A stretch of 64,000 bases of DNA from Enterobacter asburiae (GCF_008080435.1 NZ_VRKN01000005.1:1-64000), one strand, 5' to 3'. Numbered from the stretch's first letter, positions 31,064 to 43,426 are shown. The notes: generated by a model not told the origin, from the sequence alone. Numbers and translations are program-made.

Positions 31064-34000
31064 GTGAGGCGATTGCCGGGGATTTTATTGCTTACAGGGG
31101 CAACGCTGGTCGTGATTGTCGCGTTGCTCGTGAGCGGGCTACGCCTCGTATTACCGCATCTGGACAGCTGGCGTCCGCAGCTGCTGGCTAAAATCGAATC
31201 CACCACCGGCGTGCCGGTGAACGTGAGCCAGATAAGCGCTAACTGGCAGAATTTTGGCCCGACGCTCGATGTCCGGGATATCAACGCCAGCCTGAAAGAT
31301 GGCGGCTACCTGAAAATCAAACGCGTGACCCTGGCGCTGGACGTCTGGCAAAGCCTGCTGCATCTGCGCTGGCAGTTTCGCGATCTCACCTTTTATCAAC
31401 TCCAGTTCCTGACCAATACGCCGTTGTCTGGCGGCGATAGCGGTCAGGGTCTTGAAGCCAACCGCTTCAGCGATCTTTTCCTCCGCCAGTTCGATCATTT
31501 CGATCTGCGCGACAGCGAAGTGAGCTTTATTACCCTTTCCGGCCAGCGCGCCGAACTGGCGATCCCTCAGTTGACCTGGCTCAATGGCAAGGATCGGCAC
31601 CGCGCCGAGGGGCAGGTCAATCTCTCAAGCCTGAACGGCCAGCACGGCGTGATGCAGGTGCGTATGGATCTGCGGGACGATGACGGCCTGTTAAACAACG
31701 GCAAAGTCTGGCTGCAGGCCGACGATGTGGACGTGAAGCCGTGGCTGGGCGACTGGATCCAGCAAAATATGCAGCTGGAGACTGCCCGTTTCAGTCTTGA
31801 AGGCTGGCTGACCCTGACCAAAGGCGAATTTGCCAGCGGCGATATCTGGCTCAAGCAGGGGGGGGCAAGCTGGAAAGGTGAAAAACAGCAGCATCAGCTT
31901 TCCGTCGATAACCTCACCGCGCACGTGACGCAGGAGAAAGAGGGCTGGCAGTTTGCCATTCCGGATACGCGCATCACCATGGACGGCAAGCCGTGGCCGC
32001 GCGGTGCGCTGACGCTGGCCTGGATGCCGGAGCAGGACGTCGGTGGCGCGGCCAGTAAACGCAGCGACGAGCTGCGCATCCGCGCCAGCAACCTGGATTT
32101 GGCTGCCATTGAAGGCCTGCGCTCGATGGCGGCAAAGCTCTCTCCGGACCTGGGCGAGATCTGGCTGGCAACGCAGCCGAGCGGAAAGATTGACGCCCTG
32201 GCGCTGGATATTCCGCTACAGGCGACGGAAAAAACCCGCTTCCAGGCAACATGGAAAGACCTTGCCTGGAAGCAGTGGAAGCTGCTGCCGGGGGCGGAGC
32301 ACTTTAGCGGCAAGCTGGAAGGCAGCGTGGAAAACGGCAGGCTGACGGTTGATATGCACGACGCCAAAATGCCTTACGAGACGGTCTTCCGCGCGCCGCT
32401 GGAAATCGAACAGGGCAGCGCGGTACTTAACTGGCTCCGTAACGATAAGGGTTTCCAGCTTGATGGCCGCCATATCGATGTGAAAGCCAAAGCGGTGCAC
32501 GCGCGCGGCGATTTCCGCTATCTGCAGCCTGAAGGTGATGAGCCGTGGCTGGGTATTCTGGCCGGGATCAGTACCAATGACGGCTCTCAGGCCTGGCGCT
32601 ACTTCCCGGAAAACCTGATGGGAAAAGCCCTGGTAGACTATCTCAGCGGCGCGATTCAGGGCGGTCAGGCGGACAATGCCACGCTGGTCTACGGCGGTAA
32701 TCCACATCTTTTCCCGTACAAACATAATGAAGGCCAGTTCCAGGTGCTGGTGCCGCTGCATAACGCTACCTTCGCGTTCCAGCCCGGCTGGCCCGCGCTG
32801 AAAAACCTGGATATCGAACTCAACTTCCTCAATGACGGATTGTGGATGAAGTCCGACAGCGTGGCGCTGGGCGGCGTGACGGCCAGCAACCTGACGGCCA
32901 ACATCCCGGACTACTCCAAAGAGAAGCTGCTGATTGATGCCGATATCAACGGCCCGGGCAAAGCGGTGGGACCGTATTTTGAGGAGACGCCGTTGAAAGA
33001 GTCGCTGGCGGCGACGCTTCAGCAGCTGCAGCTTGATGGCGATGTGAATGCTCGCTTACATCTTGATATCCCGCTGGACGGGGAGATGACCACCGCCAAA
33101 GGTGATGTCCGCCTGAAGAACAACAGTCTGTTCATCAAACCCCTTGAGAGCACACTGAAAAATCTCAGCGGGCAGTTCAGCTTTGAGAACGGTAACCTTA
33201 AGAGCGAGCCGCTTACGGCCAGCTGGTTTAATCAGCCCGTTAATATTGACTTCACGACTAGCGAGGGTGAAAAGGCTTATCAGGTGGCCGTCAATCTGGA
33301 TGGCAACTGGCAGCCAGCGCATATGGACGTCCTGCCGAAGCCCATTGAGGCGTCAGTGGAGGGGGCGGTCGCCTGGCAGGGTAAAGTGGCAATCGACCTG
33401 CCTTATCACGCGGGTGCTCAGTATAAAGTCGACATCACGGGCGATCTGAAAAACCTTCAGAGCCAACTGCCTGCGCCGCTGGATAAACAGGCTGGACAGC
33501 CGCTGCCGGTAAAGCTGAACGTCGATGGCAACCTGAACAGCTTCGAGCTGACCGGAAACGCGGGTGGGACAAACCACTTCAACAGCCGCTGGCTGCTTAA
33601 CCGCAAGCTCACCCTCGACAAAGCCATCTGGACAACGGATAGCCACTCTACGCCGCCGCTGCCGGAGCAGGCGGGCATTGAGCTGAATCTCCCGCCGATG
33701 GACGGTGCAGAGTGGCTGGCGCTGTTCCAGAAAGGCGTTGGGCAAAACGTTGATGAAACCGCCCAGTTCCCGCAAACCATTACCGTACGTACGCCGTCGC
33801 TGATGCTGGGCGGGCAGCAGTGGAACAACCTGAGCATTGTCTCACAGCCTGCCGCTAACGGTACGAAAGTGGAGGCCCAGGGCAGGGAGATCAACGGCAC
33901 GCTGACCATGCGCAATCACGCACCGTGGCAGGCGGCGATCCGCTACCTCTACTACAACCCGGCAAGCGCCGCAGGCGGGAAAGATAAACCGACAGAGACG

Positions 34001-34867
34001 TTGCCGTTGAGTCATGCCTCCCGCGTCGATTTTAGCGGCTGGCCCGATCTCCAGCTGCGCTGTGCGGAGTGCTGGCTGTGGGGGCAGAAATATGGCCGTA
34101 TCGACGGTGATTTCACTATTCAGGCAAACACGCTTACGCTCTCCGGCGGCCTGGTTGATACCGGCTTTGGCCGCATGACGGCCGCAGGGGAATGGGTGAA
34201 TAACCCGGGCGAGCAGCGAACTTCCCTGAAGGGCGACATTAAAGGCAGCAAACTGGATGCGGCAGCCAATTTCTTTGGTATCAGCACGCCGCTACGCGGC
34301 TCGTCATTTAACGTTGATTACGATCTTCACTGGCGTGACGCCCCATGGAAGCCGGATGAGGCCTCGCTGAACGGCATTTTGAAAACCCACTTTGGCAAAG
34401 GTGAAATTGCCGACGTGAGCACGGGGCGCGCCGGGCAGATCCTGCGTCTGCTGAGTTTTGATGCGCTGCTGCGCAAGCTGCGCTTCGATTTCAGCGATAC
34501 CTTCAGCGAAGGTTTCTACTACGATTCCATCCGCAGTACGGCGTGGATCAAGGACGGCGTTATGCATACGGACGACACGCTGGTGGATGGCCTGGAAGCG
34601 GATATCGCCATGAAAGGCTCCGTCAACCTCGTGCGTCGCGAGCTGGATATGGAAGCCGTGGTAGCACCGGAAATTTCCGCGAGCGTGGGCGTTGCGGCGG
34701 CCTTTGTGGTGAACCCGATTGTTGGTGCGGCGGTGTTTGCCGCCAGTAAAGTGCTGGGTCCACTCTGGAGCAAGGTCTCCATTCTGCGCTACCGCATTAC
34801 CGGTCCGGTAGATAAACCGCAGATTAACGAGGTGCTGCGCCAGCCGCGCAAAGATGCACAGCAATGA
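31064..34867 (+). CDS. yhdP: Large envelope phospholipid-transport protein YhdP (AsmA-like)
   Basis: This is a very large inner-membrane-anchored protein of the AsmA-like family, shown in E. coli to work with TamB and YdbH in moving phospholipids to the outer membrane. From the GTG at 31064 (VRRLPGILLL, AAGGAG seven bases upstream) it has 1267 residues, within a residue of E. coli YhdP; a GTG nine codons upstream is less likely. One N-terminal membrane segment (about 5-28) precedes a long repeating beta-strand periplasmic body consistent with a hydrophobic groove. A C-terminal hydrophobic region (SASVGVAAAFVVNPIVGAAVFA) lies near the end. Confidence 0.95.
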   Translation: MRRLPGILLLTGATLVVIVALLVSGLRLVLPHLDSWRPQLLAKIESTTGVPVNVSQISANWQNFGPTLDVRDINASLKDGGYLKIKRVTLALDVWQSLLHLRWQFRDLTFYQLQFLTNTPLSGGDSGQGLEANRFSDLFLRQFDHFDLRDSEVSFITLSGQRAELAIPQLTWLNGKDRHRAEGQVNLSSLNGQHGVMQVRMDLRDDDGLLNNGKVWLQADDVDVKPWLGDWIQQNMQLETARFSLEGWLTLTKGEFASGDIWLKQGGASWKGEKQQHQLSVDNLTAHVTQEKEGWQFAIPDTRITMDGKPWPRGALTLAWMPEQDVGGAASKRSDELRIRASNLDLAAIEGLRSMAAKLSPDLGEIWLATQPSGKIDALALDIPLQATEKTRFQATWKDLAWKQWKLLPGAEHFSGKLEGSVENGRLTVDMHDAKMPYETVFRAPLEIEQGSAVLNWLRNDKGFQLDGRHIDVKAKAVHARGDFRYLQPEGDEPWLGILAGISTNDGSQAWRYFPENLMGKALVDYLSGAIQGGQADNATLVYGGNPHLFPYKHNEGQFQVLVPLHNATFAFQPGWPALKNLDIELNFLNDGLWMKSDSVALGGVTASNLTANIPDYSKEKLLIDADINGPGKAVGPYFEETPLKESLAATLQQLQLDGDVNARLHLDIPLDGEMTTAKGDVRLKNNSLFIKPLESTLKNLSGQFSFENGNLKSEPLTASWFNQPVNIDFTTSEGEKAYQVAVNLDGNWQPAHMDVLPKPIEASVEGAVAWQGKVAIDLPYHAGAQYKVDITGDLKNLQSQLPAPLDKQAGQPLPVKLNVDGNLNSFELTGNAGGTNHFNSRWLLNRKLTLDKAIWTTDSHSTPPLPEQAGIELNLPPMDGAEWLALFQKGVGQNVDETAQFPQTITVRTPSLMLGGQQWNNLSIVSQPAANGTKVEAQGREINGTLTMRNHAPWQAAIRYLYYNPASAAGGKDKPTETLPLSHASRVDFSGWPDLQLRCAECWLWGQKYGRIDGDFTIQANTLTLSGGLVDTGFGRMTAAGEWVNNPGEQRTSLKGDIKGSKLDAAANFFGISTPLRGSSFNVDYDLHWRDAPWKPDEASLNGILKTHFGKGEIADVSTGRAGQILRLLSFDALLRKLRFDFSDTFSEGFYYDSIRSTAWIKDGVMHTDDTLVDGLEADIAMKGSVNLVRRELDMEAVVAPEISASVGVAAAFVVNPIVGAAVFAASKVLGPLWSKVSILRYRITGPVDKPQINEVLRQPRKDAQQ

Positions 34868-34903
34868 TTTGACGTGGGCAGGTAATTGCCTCACTCTCAA
34901 TAA

Positions 34904-36397
<1,494 letters not shown>

Positions 36398-36410
36398 CCT
36401 GACCCTGCAT

Positions 36411-36446
36411 AAAAAAATGGCGCTACTGATGTAGCGCCTTTTTTTT
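36411..36446. terminator. Bidirectional terminator between tldD and yagU
   Basis: The stem GGCGCTAC/GTAGCGCC with a TGAT loop is flanked by a seven-A run on the left and an eight-T run on the right, so it can end transcription from either side. The yagU stop codon lies within the T run. Confidence 0.9.
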
Positions 36447-37059
36447 AACGTAAATTACCCAGCGGTATCTCCGGATCTGGCTCGTGAGTGATGCGATTAC
36501 GCAAATCACGACGAATGATTTCGATCGACCAGAACCAGACCAGATGGCCCACGATCTCTGACACGTGTTCATACCACGGCAGCTCAAACAGCGGCGGCGT
36601 CAGCCCCATCAGAGGGAAGGAGATCATATGAACAAAAAGCTGGGCTAACGCACCTGCCAGCAAACCCTGCCAGAGTTTAATTTTCGGGAAGACTTCAGCA
36701 ACTACACAATAACCTACAGCGAACACGATTGAGAAAATAATATGTGTTACGCCGACCCAGTTAAATATATGTCCGGCAAATGTATAAACCGCCGCGTTAG
36801 GGTCGACGACGCCCAGCCAGTCACGTAAAAATACATAGGGAGGATTTAAAAAATTACGTGAGCAGTCAATCTGGCTTGCGGCTCTTATTAATTGCTCAGG
36901 CCCGCATGCGCCGGTAAATAAATCTGTCGGACTGCGTGGCGGAAGCGGCACCTCGGCTCCCCATTTGACAAACGCGGAGACAATCCCTGCAATTAAACCG
37001 ATGAACGCGGCGAGCCCATAGCGCCTGCGTGAAGGCGGTGTTTGTTCAAATAGATTCAT
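36445..37059 (-). CDS. yagU: Inner-membrane protein YagU (DUF1440)
   Basis: A 204-residue membrane protein that matches E. coli YagU closely ([24 protein letters not shown] at the start, [21 protein letters not shown] late). About four membrane helices are visible. In E. coli it is linked to acid resistance, though its mechanism is unknown. In K-12 it sits elsewhere (near paoABC); here it has moved next to tldD and aaeR. Confidence 0.93.
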   Translation of the reverse strand: MNLFEQTPPSRRRYGLAAFIGLIAGIVSAFVKWGAEVPLPPRSPTDLFTGACGPEQLIRAASQIDCSRNFLNPPYVFLRDWLGVVDPNAAVYTFAGHIFNWVGVTHIIFSIVFAVGYCVVAEVFPKIKLWQGLLAGALAQLFVHMISFPLMGLTPPLFELPWYEHVSEIVGHLVWFWSIEIIRRDLRNRITHEPDPEIPLGNLR

Positions 37060-37278
37060 TTCTTTTCCTTGTTTAACGTCATCCTGCGGAATACATTTTA
37101 TTATTCATATCAGCAACAAATTAATAACAGTCTGAAAAGCAGACTGTTTATAAGGTAAAGGGCAGGCGGCGTCAGTGTCAATTCGCTATTCCTGATAGTG
37201 GCGAAGGAATATTCCAGAATGCAGATGGGTTCCATCCTGGAAATATTCATTGCTCATATACTTTCAGGGATAAATCGA

Positions 37279-38205
37279 TTATTCCTTCCTTCTTCCGCGC
37301 ATCCCCTGAAACAGCTCCGCCACGTCCACAAAATACTCGGTCAGATAGTTAATACACACCTGTACCTTGAGCGGGAGTTTGTCTTTTTCGGTATACAGGG
37401 CGTACACCGGTCGCGGATCGGACTGGTAGCGCGGGAAGAGGATCTCCAGCACGCCGCTGTTGATCTCGTTGATCACCCACATTAACGGCACGTAGGCGAT
37501 CCCGGCGCCGGCCACCAGCCAGCGCGAAATGGTCATCGGATCGTTAGTGACAAACCGCCCTTCCGGCAACAGTTTGGTGGAGATCCCTTCCGGGGCAATC
37601 AGCTCAAATTCATTATCGGGCCGCACGCTGTACTCCAGCCACGAGTGGTTGGTGAGATCGGCGGGTTTTTCCGGAACACCGTACTGTGCCAGATAACTTT
37701 TCGAGGCGCAGACGACCATCGGCATGCTGCCCAGCCGTCGCGAGAACAGGCTGGAATCCTGCAACGCGCCGACGCGGATCACCACGTCCAGCCCGTCGGC
37801 AATCAGATCCGGCGCCGGGATACCCGTCACCAGATTGACGGTAAGCCCTGGGTACTCTTTCAGCATATCCGCCGTCATGGCAGCGAGAACATTTTGTGCC
37901 ATAGTTGAAGAACACCCGATGCGCAGCGTGCCGATGGGGGTGTTGTTGAAGGCATAGAGCTGCTCGTGAACATCCTGCACTTCAAGCAGCATGCGGCGAC
38001 AACCCTGATAGTAAATTTTACCCGCTTCCGTCAGCCCAATGCTGCGGGTACTGCGGTTGAGCAGCTTGACCTGAAGCTCATCTTCCAGTTTGGACACCGT
38101 CTGGCTGATGGATGAGACGCTCATCTGAAGCTGGCGTGCAGCAGCGGTAAAAGAGCCCAGTTCAACCACTTTGGCGAAGACCGACATGCGTTTTAAACGT
38201 TCCAT
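37279..38205 (-). CDS. aaeR: LysR-family regulator AaeR
   Basis: This transcription factor activates the divergent aaeXAB efflux operon in response to aromatic carboxylic acids such as p-hydroxybenzoate. It has 308 residues, LysR length. The N-terminal winged helix-turn-helix is at residues about 3-60 (FTAAARQLQMSVSSISQTVSKLE), and the effector domain follows from about residue 90. Its divergence from aaeX across a 179-nt gap is the classic LysR layout. Confidence 0.95.
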   Translation of the reverse strand: MERLKRMSVFAKVVELGSFTAAARQLQMSVSSISQTVSKLEDELQVKLLNRSTRSIGLTEAGKIYYQGCRRMLLEVQDVHEQLYAFNNTPIGTLRIGCSSTMAQNVLAAMTADMLKEYPGLTVNLVTGIPAPDLIADGLDVVIRVGALQDSSLFSRRLGSMPMVVCASKSYLAQYGVPEKPADLTNHSWLEYSVRPDNEFELIAPEGISTKLLPEGRFVTNDPMTISRWLVAGAGIAYVPLMWVINEINSGVLEILFPRYQSDPRPVYALYTEKDKLPLKVQVCINYLTEYFVDVAELFQGMRGRRKE

Positions 38206-38384
38206 TGTTCACTCTGGCTTAAAAGTGATTTAGATCACATATTATAGATAACAGCATAACAGTTACGTTAATATATTATTAATTACATAACGGCTGCGCC
38301 ATTCTCGCCCGGCGTTTCTTGCTCTCCTGCGGTGGCGTGCGCTTAAAAATTCTGAAGCCTGCACTCTCTCTTATCAAGGTCAAC

Positions 38385-38588
38385 ATGAGTCTGTTTCCCG
38401 TTATCGTGGTGTTCGGTCTGTCGTTCCCACCGATATTTTTCGAGCTTCTTTTATCACTGGCGATCTTCTGGCTGGTGCGCAAGGTGCTGGTCCCTACCGG
38501 GATCTACGATTTTGTCTGGCACCCTGCATTGTTTAATACCGCGCTGTATTGCTGCCTGTTTTACCTGATATCGCGCATGTTTGTCTGA
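38385..38588 (+). CDS. aaeX: Small membrane protein AaeX
   Basis: This is a 67-residue protein with two hydrophobic helices ([19 protein letters not shown] start, ending [10 protein letters not shown]), DUF1656 family. It is the first gene of aaeXAB. The start at 38385 follows conservation with E. coli; a frame opening 66 nt upstream is rejected. The role of AaeX is unknown, but it is always paired with this efflux system. A 7-nt gap leads to aaeA. Confidence 0.92.
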   Translation: MSLFPVIVVFGLSFPPIFFELLLSLAIFWLVRKVLVPTGIYDFVWHPALFNTALYCCLFYLISRMFV

Positions 38589-38595
38589 GGTTGAT

Positions 38596-39528
38596 GTGAA
38601 AACGCTAACAAGAAAAATCTCCCGCACTGCCATCACGATGGCGCTGGTTATCCTCGCCTTCATCGCTATTTTTCGCGCCTGGGTTTATTACACCGAATCG
38701 CCGTGGACGCGTGATGCACGCTTCAGCGCCGATGTGGTGGCAATCGCCCCTGACGTGGCCGGTCTTATCACGGCGGTCAACGTCCACGATAACCAACTGG
38801 TGAAGAAAGATCAGGTCCTGTTCACCATCGACCAGCCTCGTTACCAGAAAGCGCTGGAAGAGGCGGAAGCGGACGTGTCCTATTACCAGGCGCTGGCTGC
38901 GGAGAAACGCCGCGAGGCAGGCCGCCGTAATCAGCTGGGTGTTCAGGCAATGTCCCGCGAAGAGATTGACCAGTCCAACAATGTGCTGCAAACCGTGCTG
39001 CACCAGCTGGCGAAAGCGCAAGCAACGCGCGATCTGGCGAAGCTCGATCTGGAACGCACCGTAATCCGCGCGCCGTCGGATGGCTGGGTGACCAACCTGA
39101 ACGTCTATGCCGGGGAATTCATTACCCGTGGCTCAACCGCCGTGGCGCTGGTTAAACAGAACTCCTTCTACGTGCTCGCCTATATGGAAGAGACCAAGCT
39201 GGAAGGCGTGCGCCCAGGTTTCCGGGCGGAAATTACGCCGCTCGGCAGCAACCGCGTCTTTAAAGGTACCGTCGACAGCGTTGCAGCAGGGGTGACTAAC
39301 TCCAGCAGCTCTAACGATGCCAAAGGGATGGCGACGGTAGATTCCAACCTGGAGTGGGTGCGTCTGGCCCAGCGCGTGCCGGTACGCATCCATCTCGATG
39401 AGCAGCAGGGCAACCTGTGGCCTGCGGGGACCACGGCGACGGTGGTGATTACCGGTGAAAAGGACCGCGATGCCAGCCAGGACTCAATCTTCCGTAAAAT
39501 CGCCCACCGCCTGCGCGAGTTTGGTTAA
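38596..39528 (+). CDS. aaeA: p-Hydroxybenzoic acid efflux adaptor AaeA
   Basis: This membrane-fusion protein works with AaeB to export aromatic carboxylic acids. From the GTG at 38596, preceded by GAGG, it has 310 residues, identical in length to E. coli. One N-terminal membrane helix (about 12-30) leads to a lipoyl-like domain split by a coiled-coil hairpin (about 85-150), followed by a beta-barrel. It lacks a lipobox, unlike AcrE, and is anchored by its helix. Confidence 0.95.
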   Translation: MKTLTRKISRTAITMALVILAFIAIFRAWVYYTESPWTRDARFSADVVAIAPDVAGLITAVNVHDNQLVKKDQVLFTIDQPRYQKALEEAEADVSYYQALAAEKRREAGRRNQLGVQAMSREEIDQSNNVLQTVLHQLAKAQATRDLAKLDLERTVIRAPSDGWVTNLNVYAGEFITRGSTAVALVKQNSFYVLAYMEETKLEGVRPGFRAEITPLGSNRVFKGTVDSVAAGVTNSSSSNDAKGMATVDSNLEWVRLAQRVPVRIHLDEQQGNLWPAGTTATVVITGEKDRDASQDSIFRKIAHRLREFG

Positions 39529-39533
39529 TCGCT

Positions 39534-41501
39534 ATGGGTATCTTTTCCATCGCCAGCCAGCACATTCGCTTCGCCGTGAAGCTGGCGTGCGCCATTGTGC
39601 TGGCGCTGTTTGTCGGCTTCCACTTCCAGCTTGAAACTCCTCGCTGGGCGGTGTTGACGGCCGCCATTGTCGCGGCGGGTCCTGCCTTCGCCGCGGGCGG
39701 GGAGCCCTATTCTGGTGCGATCCGCTATCGCGGGATGCTGCGTATCATCGGGACGTTTATTGGTTGTTTCGCGGCGCTGACCATTATTATTTTGATGATC
39801 CGCACCCCGCTGCTGATGCTGATGGTCTGCTGTATCTGGGCGGGTTTCTGCACCTGGATCTCGTCTCTGGTGAAAGTGGAGAACTCTTATGCCTGGGGGC
39901 TGGCGGGCTATACCGCGCTGATTATTGTCATCACCATTCAGTCTGAACCGCTGCTCGCCCCGCAGTTTGCGGTTGAACGCTGCAGCGAGATTGTGATTGG
40001 TATTGTCAGTGCGATCATCGCTGACCTGCTTTTCTCCCCGCGCTCCATCAAGCAGGAAGTCGACCTTGAGCTTGACGCGCTGATTGTTGCCCAGTACCAG
40101 CTGATGCAGCTCTGCATTAAGCATGGTGATAGCGAAGAGGTGGATAAAACCTGGAGCGGGCTGGTACGTCGTACGCAGGCGCTGGAAGGGATGCGCAGCA
40201 ACCTTAACATGGAGTCCTCGCGCTGGGCTCGCGCGAATCGTCGTCTGAAAGCCCTCAACACCGTCTCTCTGACGTTGATTACCCAGGCATGTGAAACCTA
40301 TCTGATTCAGAACACCCGGCCGGAAGTGGTCACCGATACGTTCCGCGAACTGTTTGCCGAGCCGGTGGAAACTGTGCAGGACGTGCATAAGCAGCTTAAG
40401 CGCATGCGCAGAGTCATTGCCTGGACAGGGGAGCGCGACACGCCGGTCACTATCTACACCTGGGTCGGCGCCGCGACGCGCTATCTGCTGCTGAAACGCG
40501 GCGTGATCGGTAACACCAAAATCAGCGCGGCGGAAGAAGAGGTGCTGCAGGGTGAAGTGGTGATCAAGGCGGAATCCGCCGAGCGCCATCACGCCATGGT
40601 CAATTTCTGGCGTACGACGCTTGCCTGCATGCTCGGCACGCTGTTCTGGCTGTGGACGGGCTGGACGTCCGGCAGCGGCGCGATGGTGATGATTGCCGTC
40701 GTGACCGCACTGGCGATGCGTCTGCCTAACCCGCGTATGGTCGCCATTGATTTCCTCTACGGCACCATTGCCGCCCTGCCGATAGGCGCGCTCTATTTCC
40801 TGGTCATCATCCCGTCGACGCAACAGAGCATGCTGCTGCTCTGTATTAGCCTGGCGGTAATGGCGTTCTTTATCGGCATTGAAGTGCAAAAGCGGCGTCT
40901 GGGATCGCTCGGGGCGCTGGCGAGCACGATTAACATCATCGTGCTCGATAACCCGATGACCTTCCATTTCAGTCAGTTTCTCGACAGCGCGTTAGGTCAG
41001 CTGGTGGGCTGTTTCCTGGCCATGATGGTGATACTGCTGGTACGGGATAACTCGCAGGCAAGAACGGGCCGCGTGTTGTTGAATCAGTTCGTGTCGGCTG
41101 CCGTGTCGTCGATGACCACCAATACAGCGCGCCGTAAAGAGAACCACCTGCCTGCACTCTACCAGCAGCTGTTTTTACTGCTGAACAAGTTCCCGGGCGA
41201 TATCGCGAAGTTCCGCCTGGCGTTAACCATGATCATCGCGCACCAGCGTCTGCGTAACGCACCCGTGCCGATCAACGACGATCTGTCGGCCTGGCACCGC
41301 CAGTTACGTCGTACCGCCGATCACGTGCTTTCCGCCAGCAGCGATGACAAACGGCGTCGTTACTTTACGCAGCTGCTTGAAGAGCTCGATATCTACCAGG
41401 AGAAGCTCAAGCACTGGGAGGCACCGCCTCAGGTGACCGAGCCGGTAGGACGGCTGGTGTTTATGCTGCATCGCTACCAGAATGCCCTCACGGACAACTG
41501 A
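39534..41501 (+). CDS. aaeB: p-Hydroxybenzoic acid efflux transporter AaeB
   Basis: This inner-membrane fusaric-acid-resistance (FUSC/PET) family exporter has 655 residues, as in E. coli. Two blocks of about five to six hydrophobic helices (residues about 10-170 and 360-510) are separated by a long cytoplasmic helical region. It starts 5 nt after aaeA. A strong terminator follows its stop codon. The pump acts as a relief valve for aromatic acids. Confidence 0.96.
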   Translation: MGIFSIASQHIRFAVKLACAIVLALFVGFHFQLETPRWAVLTAAIVAAGPAFAAGGEPYSGAIRYRGMLRIIGTFIGCFAALTIIILMIRTPLLMLMVCCIWAGFCTWISSLVKVENSYAWGLAGYTALIIVITIQSEPLLAPQFAVERCSEIVIGIVSAIIADLLFSPRSIKQEVDLELDALIVAQYQLMQLCIKHGDSEEVDKTWSGLVRRTQALEGMRSNLNMESSRWARANRRLKALNTVSLTLITQACETYLIQNTRPEVVTDTFRELFAEPVETVQDVHKQLKRMRRVIAWTGERDTPVTIYTWVGAATRYLLLKRGVIGNTKISAAEEEVLQGEVVIKAESAERHHAMVNFWRTTLACMLGTLFWLWTGWTSGSGAMVMIAVVTALAMRLPNPRMVAIDFLYGTIAALPIGALYFLVIIPSTQQSMLLLCISLAVMAFFIGIEVQKRRLGSLGALASTINIIVLDNPMTFHFSQFLDSALGQLVGCFLAMMVILLVRDNSQARTGRVLLNQFVSAAVSSMTTNTARRKENHLPALYQQLFLLLNKFPGDIAKFRLALTMIIAHQRLRNAPVPINDDLSAWHRQLRRTADHVLSASSDDKRRRYFTQLLEELDIYQEKLKHWEAPPQVTEPVGRLVFMLHRYQNALTDN

Positions 41502-41510
41502 CAGAAGTAA

Positions 41511-41542
41511 AAAAACCGACGCCAAAAGCGTCGGTTTTTTTG
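41511..41542 (+). terminator. Intrinsic terminator of aaeXAB
   Basis: AAAACCGACGC pairs with GCGTCGGTTTT around a CAAAA loop, followed by further T residues, ten bases after the aaeB stop. Confidence 0.9.
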
Positions 41543-41591
41543 TGGCTATACTTATTCCAGCACGTTCTTACATTTCAGAAAGGGAGAACAC

Positions 41592-43046
41592 ATGACGACT
41601 CAGGCGCTTCAGGACCACATCCTTTTTCAGACCGGTTATCTGGTCAACGGAATCTGGAAAACGCTGGACACGACGTTTGATGTGCTGAACCCCGCGACCG
41701 GTGAGGTCATTGCTAAAGTCGCAAAAGCGGGTAAAGCGCAAACCGAAGACGCTATCGCAGCGGCTACCAAAGCCTTCCCTGCATGGCGTGCCAAAACCGC
41801 GAAAGAACGCTCGGCCATTCTCTACCGCTGGTACGAACTGATTATTGAGAATAAAGGCTGGCTCGGGCGGTTAATGACCACCGAACAGGGCAAACCCCTG
41901 AAAGAAGCGGAGGGAGAGGTCGAGTACGCCGCCAGCTTTATCCAGTGGTTTGCCGAAGAGGCCAAACGCGCGAACGGTGAAATTATTCCACCGATCAAAC
42001 CCGGCTCGCGCATTCTGGCGACCCGTGAACCCATTGGTGTGGTCGCGGCGATTACGCCGTGGAACTTCCCGATGGCCATGCTCACCCGCAAGTTAGGCCC
42101 GGCGCTGGCAGCAGGATGTACCGGGGTGATCAAACCGGCCAATAACACACCGCTCAGTGCCTTTGCGCTGCTTACGCTGGCTAAACAGGCCGGTGTACCC
42201 GACGGTGTTCTCAACGCCGTAGCCGGGAATACGCATGAGATCAGCGATGCGATCATGGCAAGCCGCGACGTGCGTAAAATCTCCTTTACCGGTTCAACCT
42301 CCGTCGGCAAAACGCTGGTGCGTAACGCTGCAGAAACCATGAAAAAAGTCTCGATGGAGCTGGGGGGAAATGCTCCGTATATCGTTTTTGAGGATGCGGA
42401 CATCGACGCTGCGGTTAAGGGCGCTATCGCCAACAAATTCCGCAATGCCGGGCAGGTCTGCGTCAGCGTGAACCGTTTTTATATTCAGGAAACCGTCTAC
42501 GATAAATTTGTGAATAAACTTGCCGATGCGGTGAATGCGCTGAAGGTGGGTAATGGTCTTGAAGAGGGGGTGGTCGTCGGGCCGCTGATTGAACCTTCTG
42601 CGGTCAACAAGGTGCGTGAGCATGTCGACGATGCCGTTGCCCGCGGCGCAACCATACTGGCAGGGGGTAAGCCCCATCCGCTTGGCGGGAATTTCTGGAT
42701 GCCAACCGTACTGGGCGATTGCCATGAAGGCATGAAGCTGGCAGAAGAAGAGACGTTTGGCCCGGTGGCGGCGTGCTTCCGTTTCACCTCGGAGGATGAA
42801 GTCATCCAGCGCGCCAACAACACACCCTATGGGCTGGCGGCTTACTTCTACACCCAGAATCTCTCACGGGTCTTCCGCGTTTCACAGGCAATCGAGAGCG
42901 GGATGATTGGCATTAACGAGTGCGCCGTCTCCACGGAGCTCGGGCCCTTTGGCGGCGTAAAAGAGTCAGGCCTTGGACGAGAGGGCTCCGTGCTGGGGCT
43001 GGAAGAGTATCTGGAAGTTAAAACCCTGCATATTGGGGGATTATAA
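41592..43046 (+). CDS. NAD(P)-dependent succinate-semialdehyde dehydrogenase family protein
   Basis: This is an aldehyde dehydrogenase of the GabD/Sad type, predicted to oxidise succinate semialdehyde or a related short aldehyde acid. It has 484 residues. The nucleotide site AAITPWNFPMAM, the glutamate in MELGGNAPYIVFED (about residue 255) and the catalytic cysteine in FRNAGQVCVSVNRF (about residue 290) are all present, as is the C-terminal GGVKESGLGREG. The start has AAAGGGAGA just upstream. K-12 has no gene between aaeB and yhcN/yhcO; substrate choice cannot be settled by eye. Confidence 0.9.
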   Translation: MTTQALQDHILFQTGYLVNGIWKTLDTTFDVLNPATGEVIAKVAKAGKAQTEDAIAAATKAFPAWRAKTAKERSAILYRWYELIIENKGWLGRLMTTEQGKPLKEAEGEVEYAASFIQWFAEEAKRANGEIIPPIKPGSRILATREPIGVVAAITPWNFPMAMLTRKLGPALAAGCTGVIKPANNTPLSAFALLTLAKQAGVPDGVLNAVAGNTHEISDAIMASRDVRKISFTGSTSVGKTLVRNAAETMKKVSMELGGNAPYIVFEDADIDAAVKGAIANKFRNAGQVCVSVNRFYIQETVYDKFVNKLADAVNALKVGNGLEEGVVVGPLIEPSAVNKVREHVDDAVARGATILAGGKPHPLGGNFWMPTVLGDCHEGMKLAEEETFGPVAACFRFTSEDEVIQRANNTPYGLAAYFYTQNLSRVFRVSQAIESGMIGINECAVSTELGPFGGVKESGLGREGSVLGLEEYLEVKTLHIGGL

Positions 43047-43091
43047 TAAACAGGGCGGCATCTGCCGCTCGCCTGGACTGGGTGGCTGGCA

Positions 43092-43364
43092 ATGAAAACC
43101 TATATGTTTGATTTTGACGAGATCGACAGTCAGGAAGACTTCTACCGTGAATTTATCCGGGTGTTTGATCTTGAAAGGGAAAGCGTGACGAATCTGGATA
43201 CGCTATGGGACGTGGTCACCGGCAGTTTGTTGCCGCTACCGCTGGAAATTGAGTTTATCCATTTGCCCGATAAGCTGCGTAGACGTTTTGGCGCGCTGAT
43301 ATTGCTGTTCGATGAAGCGGAAGAAGAGCTTGAAGGGCAACTGCGCTTTAACGCGCGGCATTGA
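43092..43364 (+). CDS. yhcO: Barstar-family protein YhcO
   Basis: A 90-residue protein of the barstar (RNase inhibitor) fold, closely matching E. coli YhcO ([16 protein letters not shown] at the start, [22 protein letters not shown] at the end). Barstar neutralises the RNase barnase in Bacillus; no barnase-like partner is seen nearby, so the true target of YhcO is unknown. It is read towards the convergent YhcN-like gene. Confidence 0.88.
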   Translation: MKTYMFDFDEIDSQEDFYREFIRVFDLERESVTNLDTLWDVVTGSLLPLPLEIEFIHLPDKLRRRFGALILLFDEAEEELEGQLRFNARH

Positions 43365-43366
43365 AT

Positions 43367-43398
43367 GAAAAAAAGCCCCTGACCATGAGGCCAGGGGC
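43367..43398 (-). terminator. Terminator between yhcO and the YhcN-like gene
   Basis: GCCCCTG/CAGGGGC, with CC/GG possible inside, is followed on the minus strand by seven T. It ends the minus-strand YhcN-like transcript and overlaps the region just after yhcO. Confidence 0.82.
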
Positions 43399-43426
43399 AA
43401 GTCGTATGATGAGATACGACGAGGGT

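Noticed and set aside
39525..40967. 480-codon open frame on the minus strand
   Set aside because: It is antisense to aaeB in full. Its composition (runs of His, Arg and Gln) is the usual shadow of a GC-rich gene, and it has no start signal or family resemblance.
43092..43364. YhcO as antitoxin of a local toxin-antitoxin pair
   Set aside because: The barstar fold is suggestive, but no barnase or other small toxin gene is next to it, and the neighbours are secreted stress proteins.
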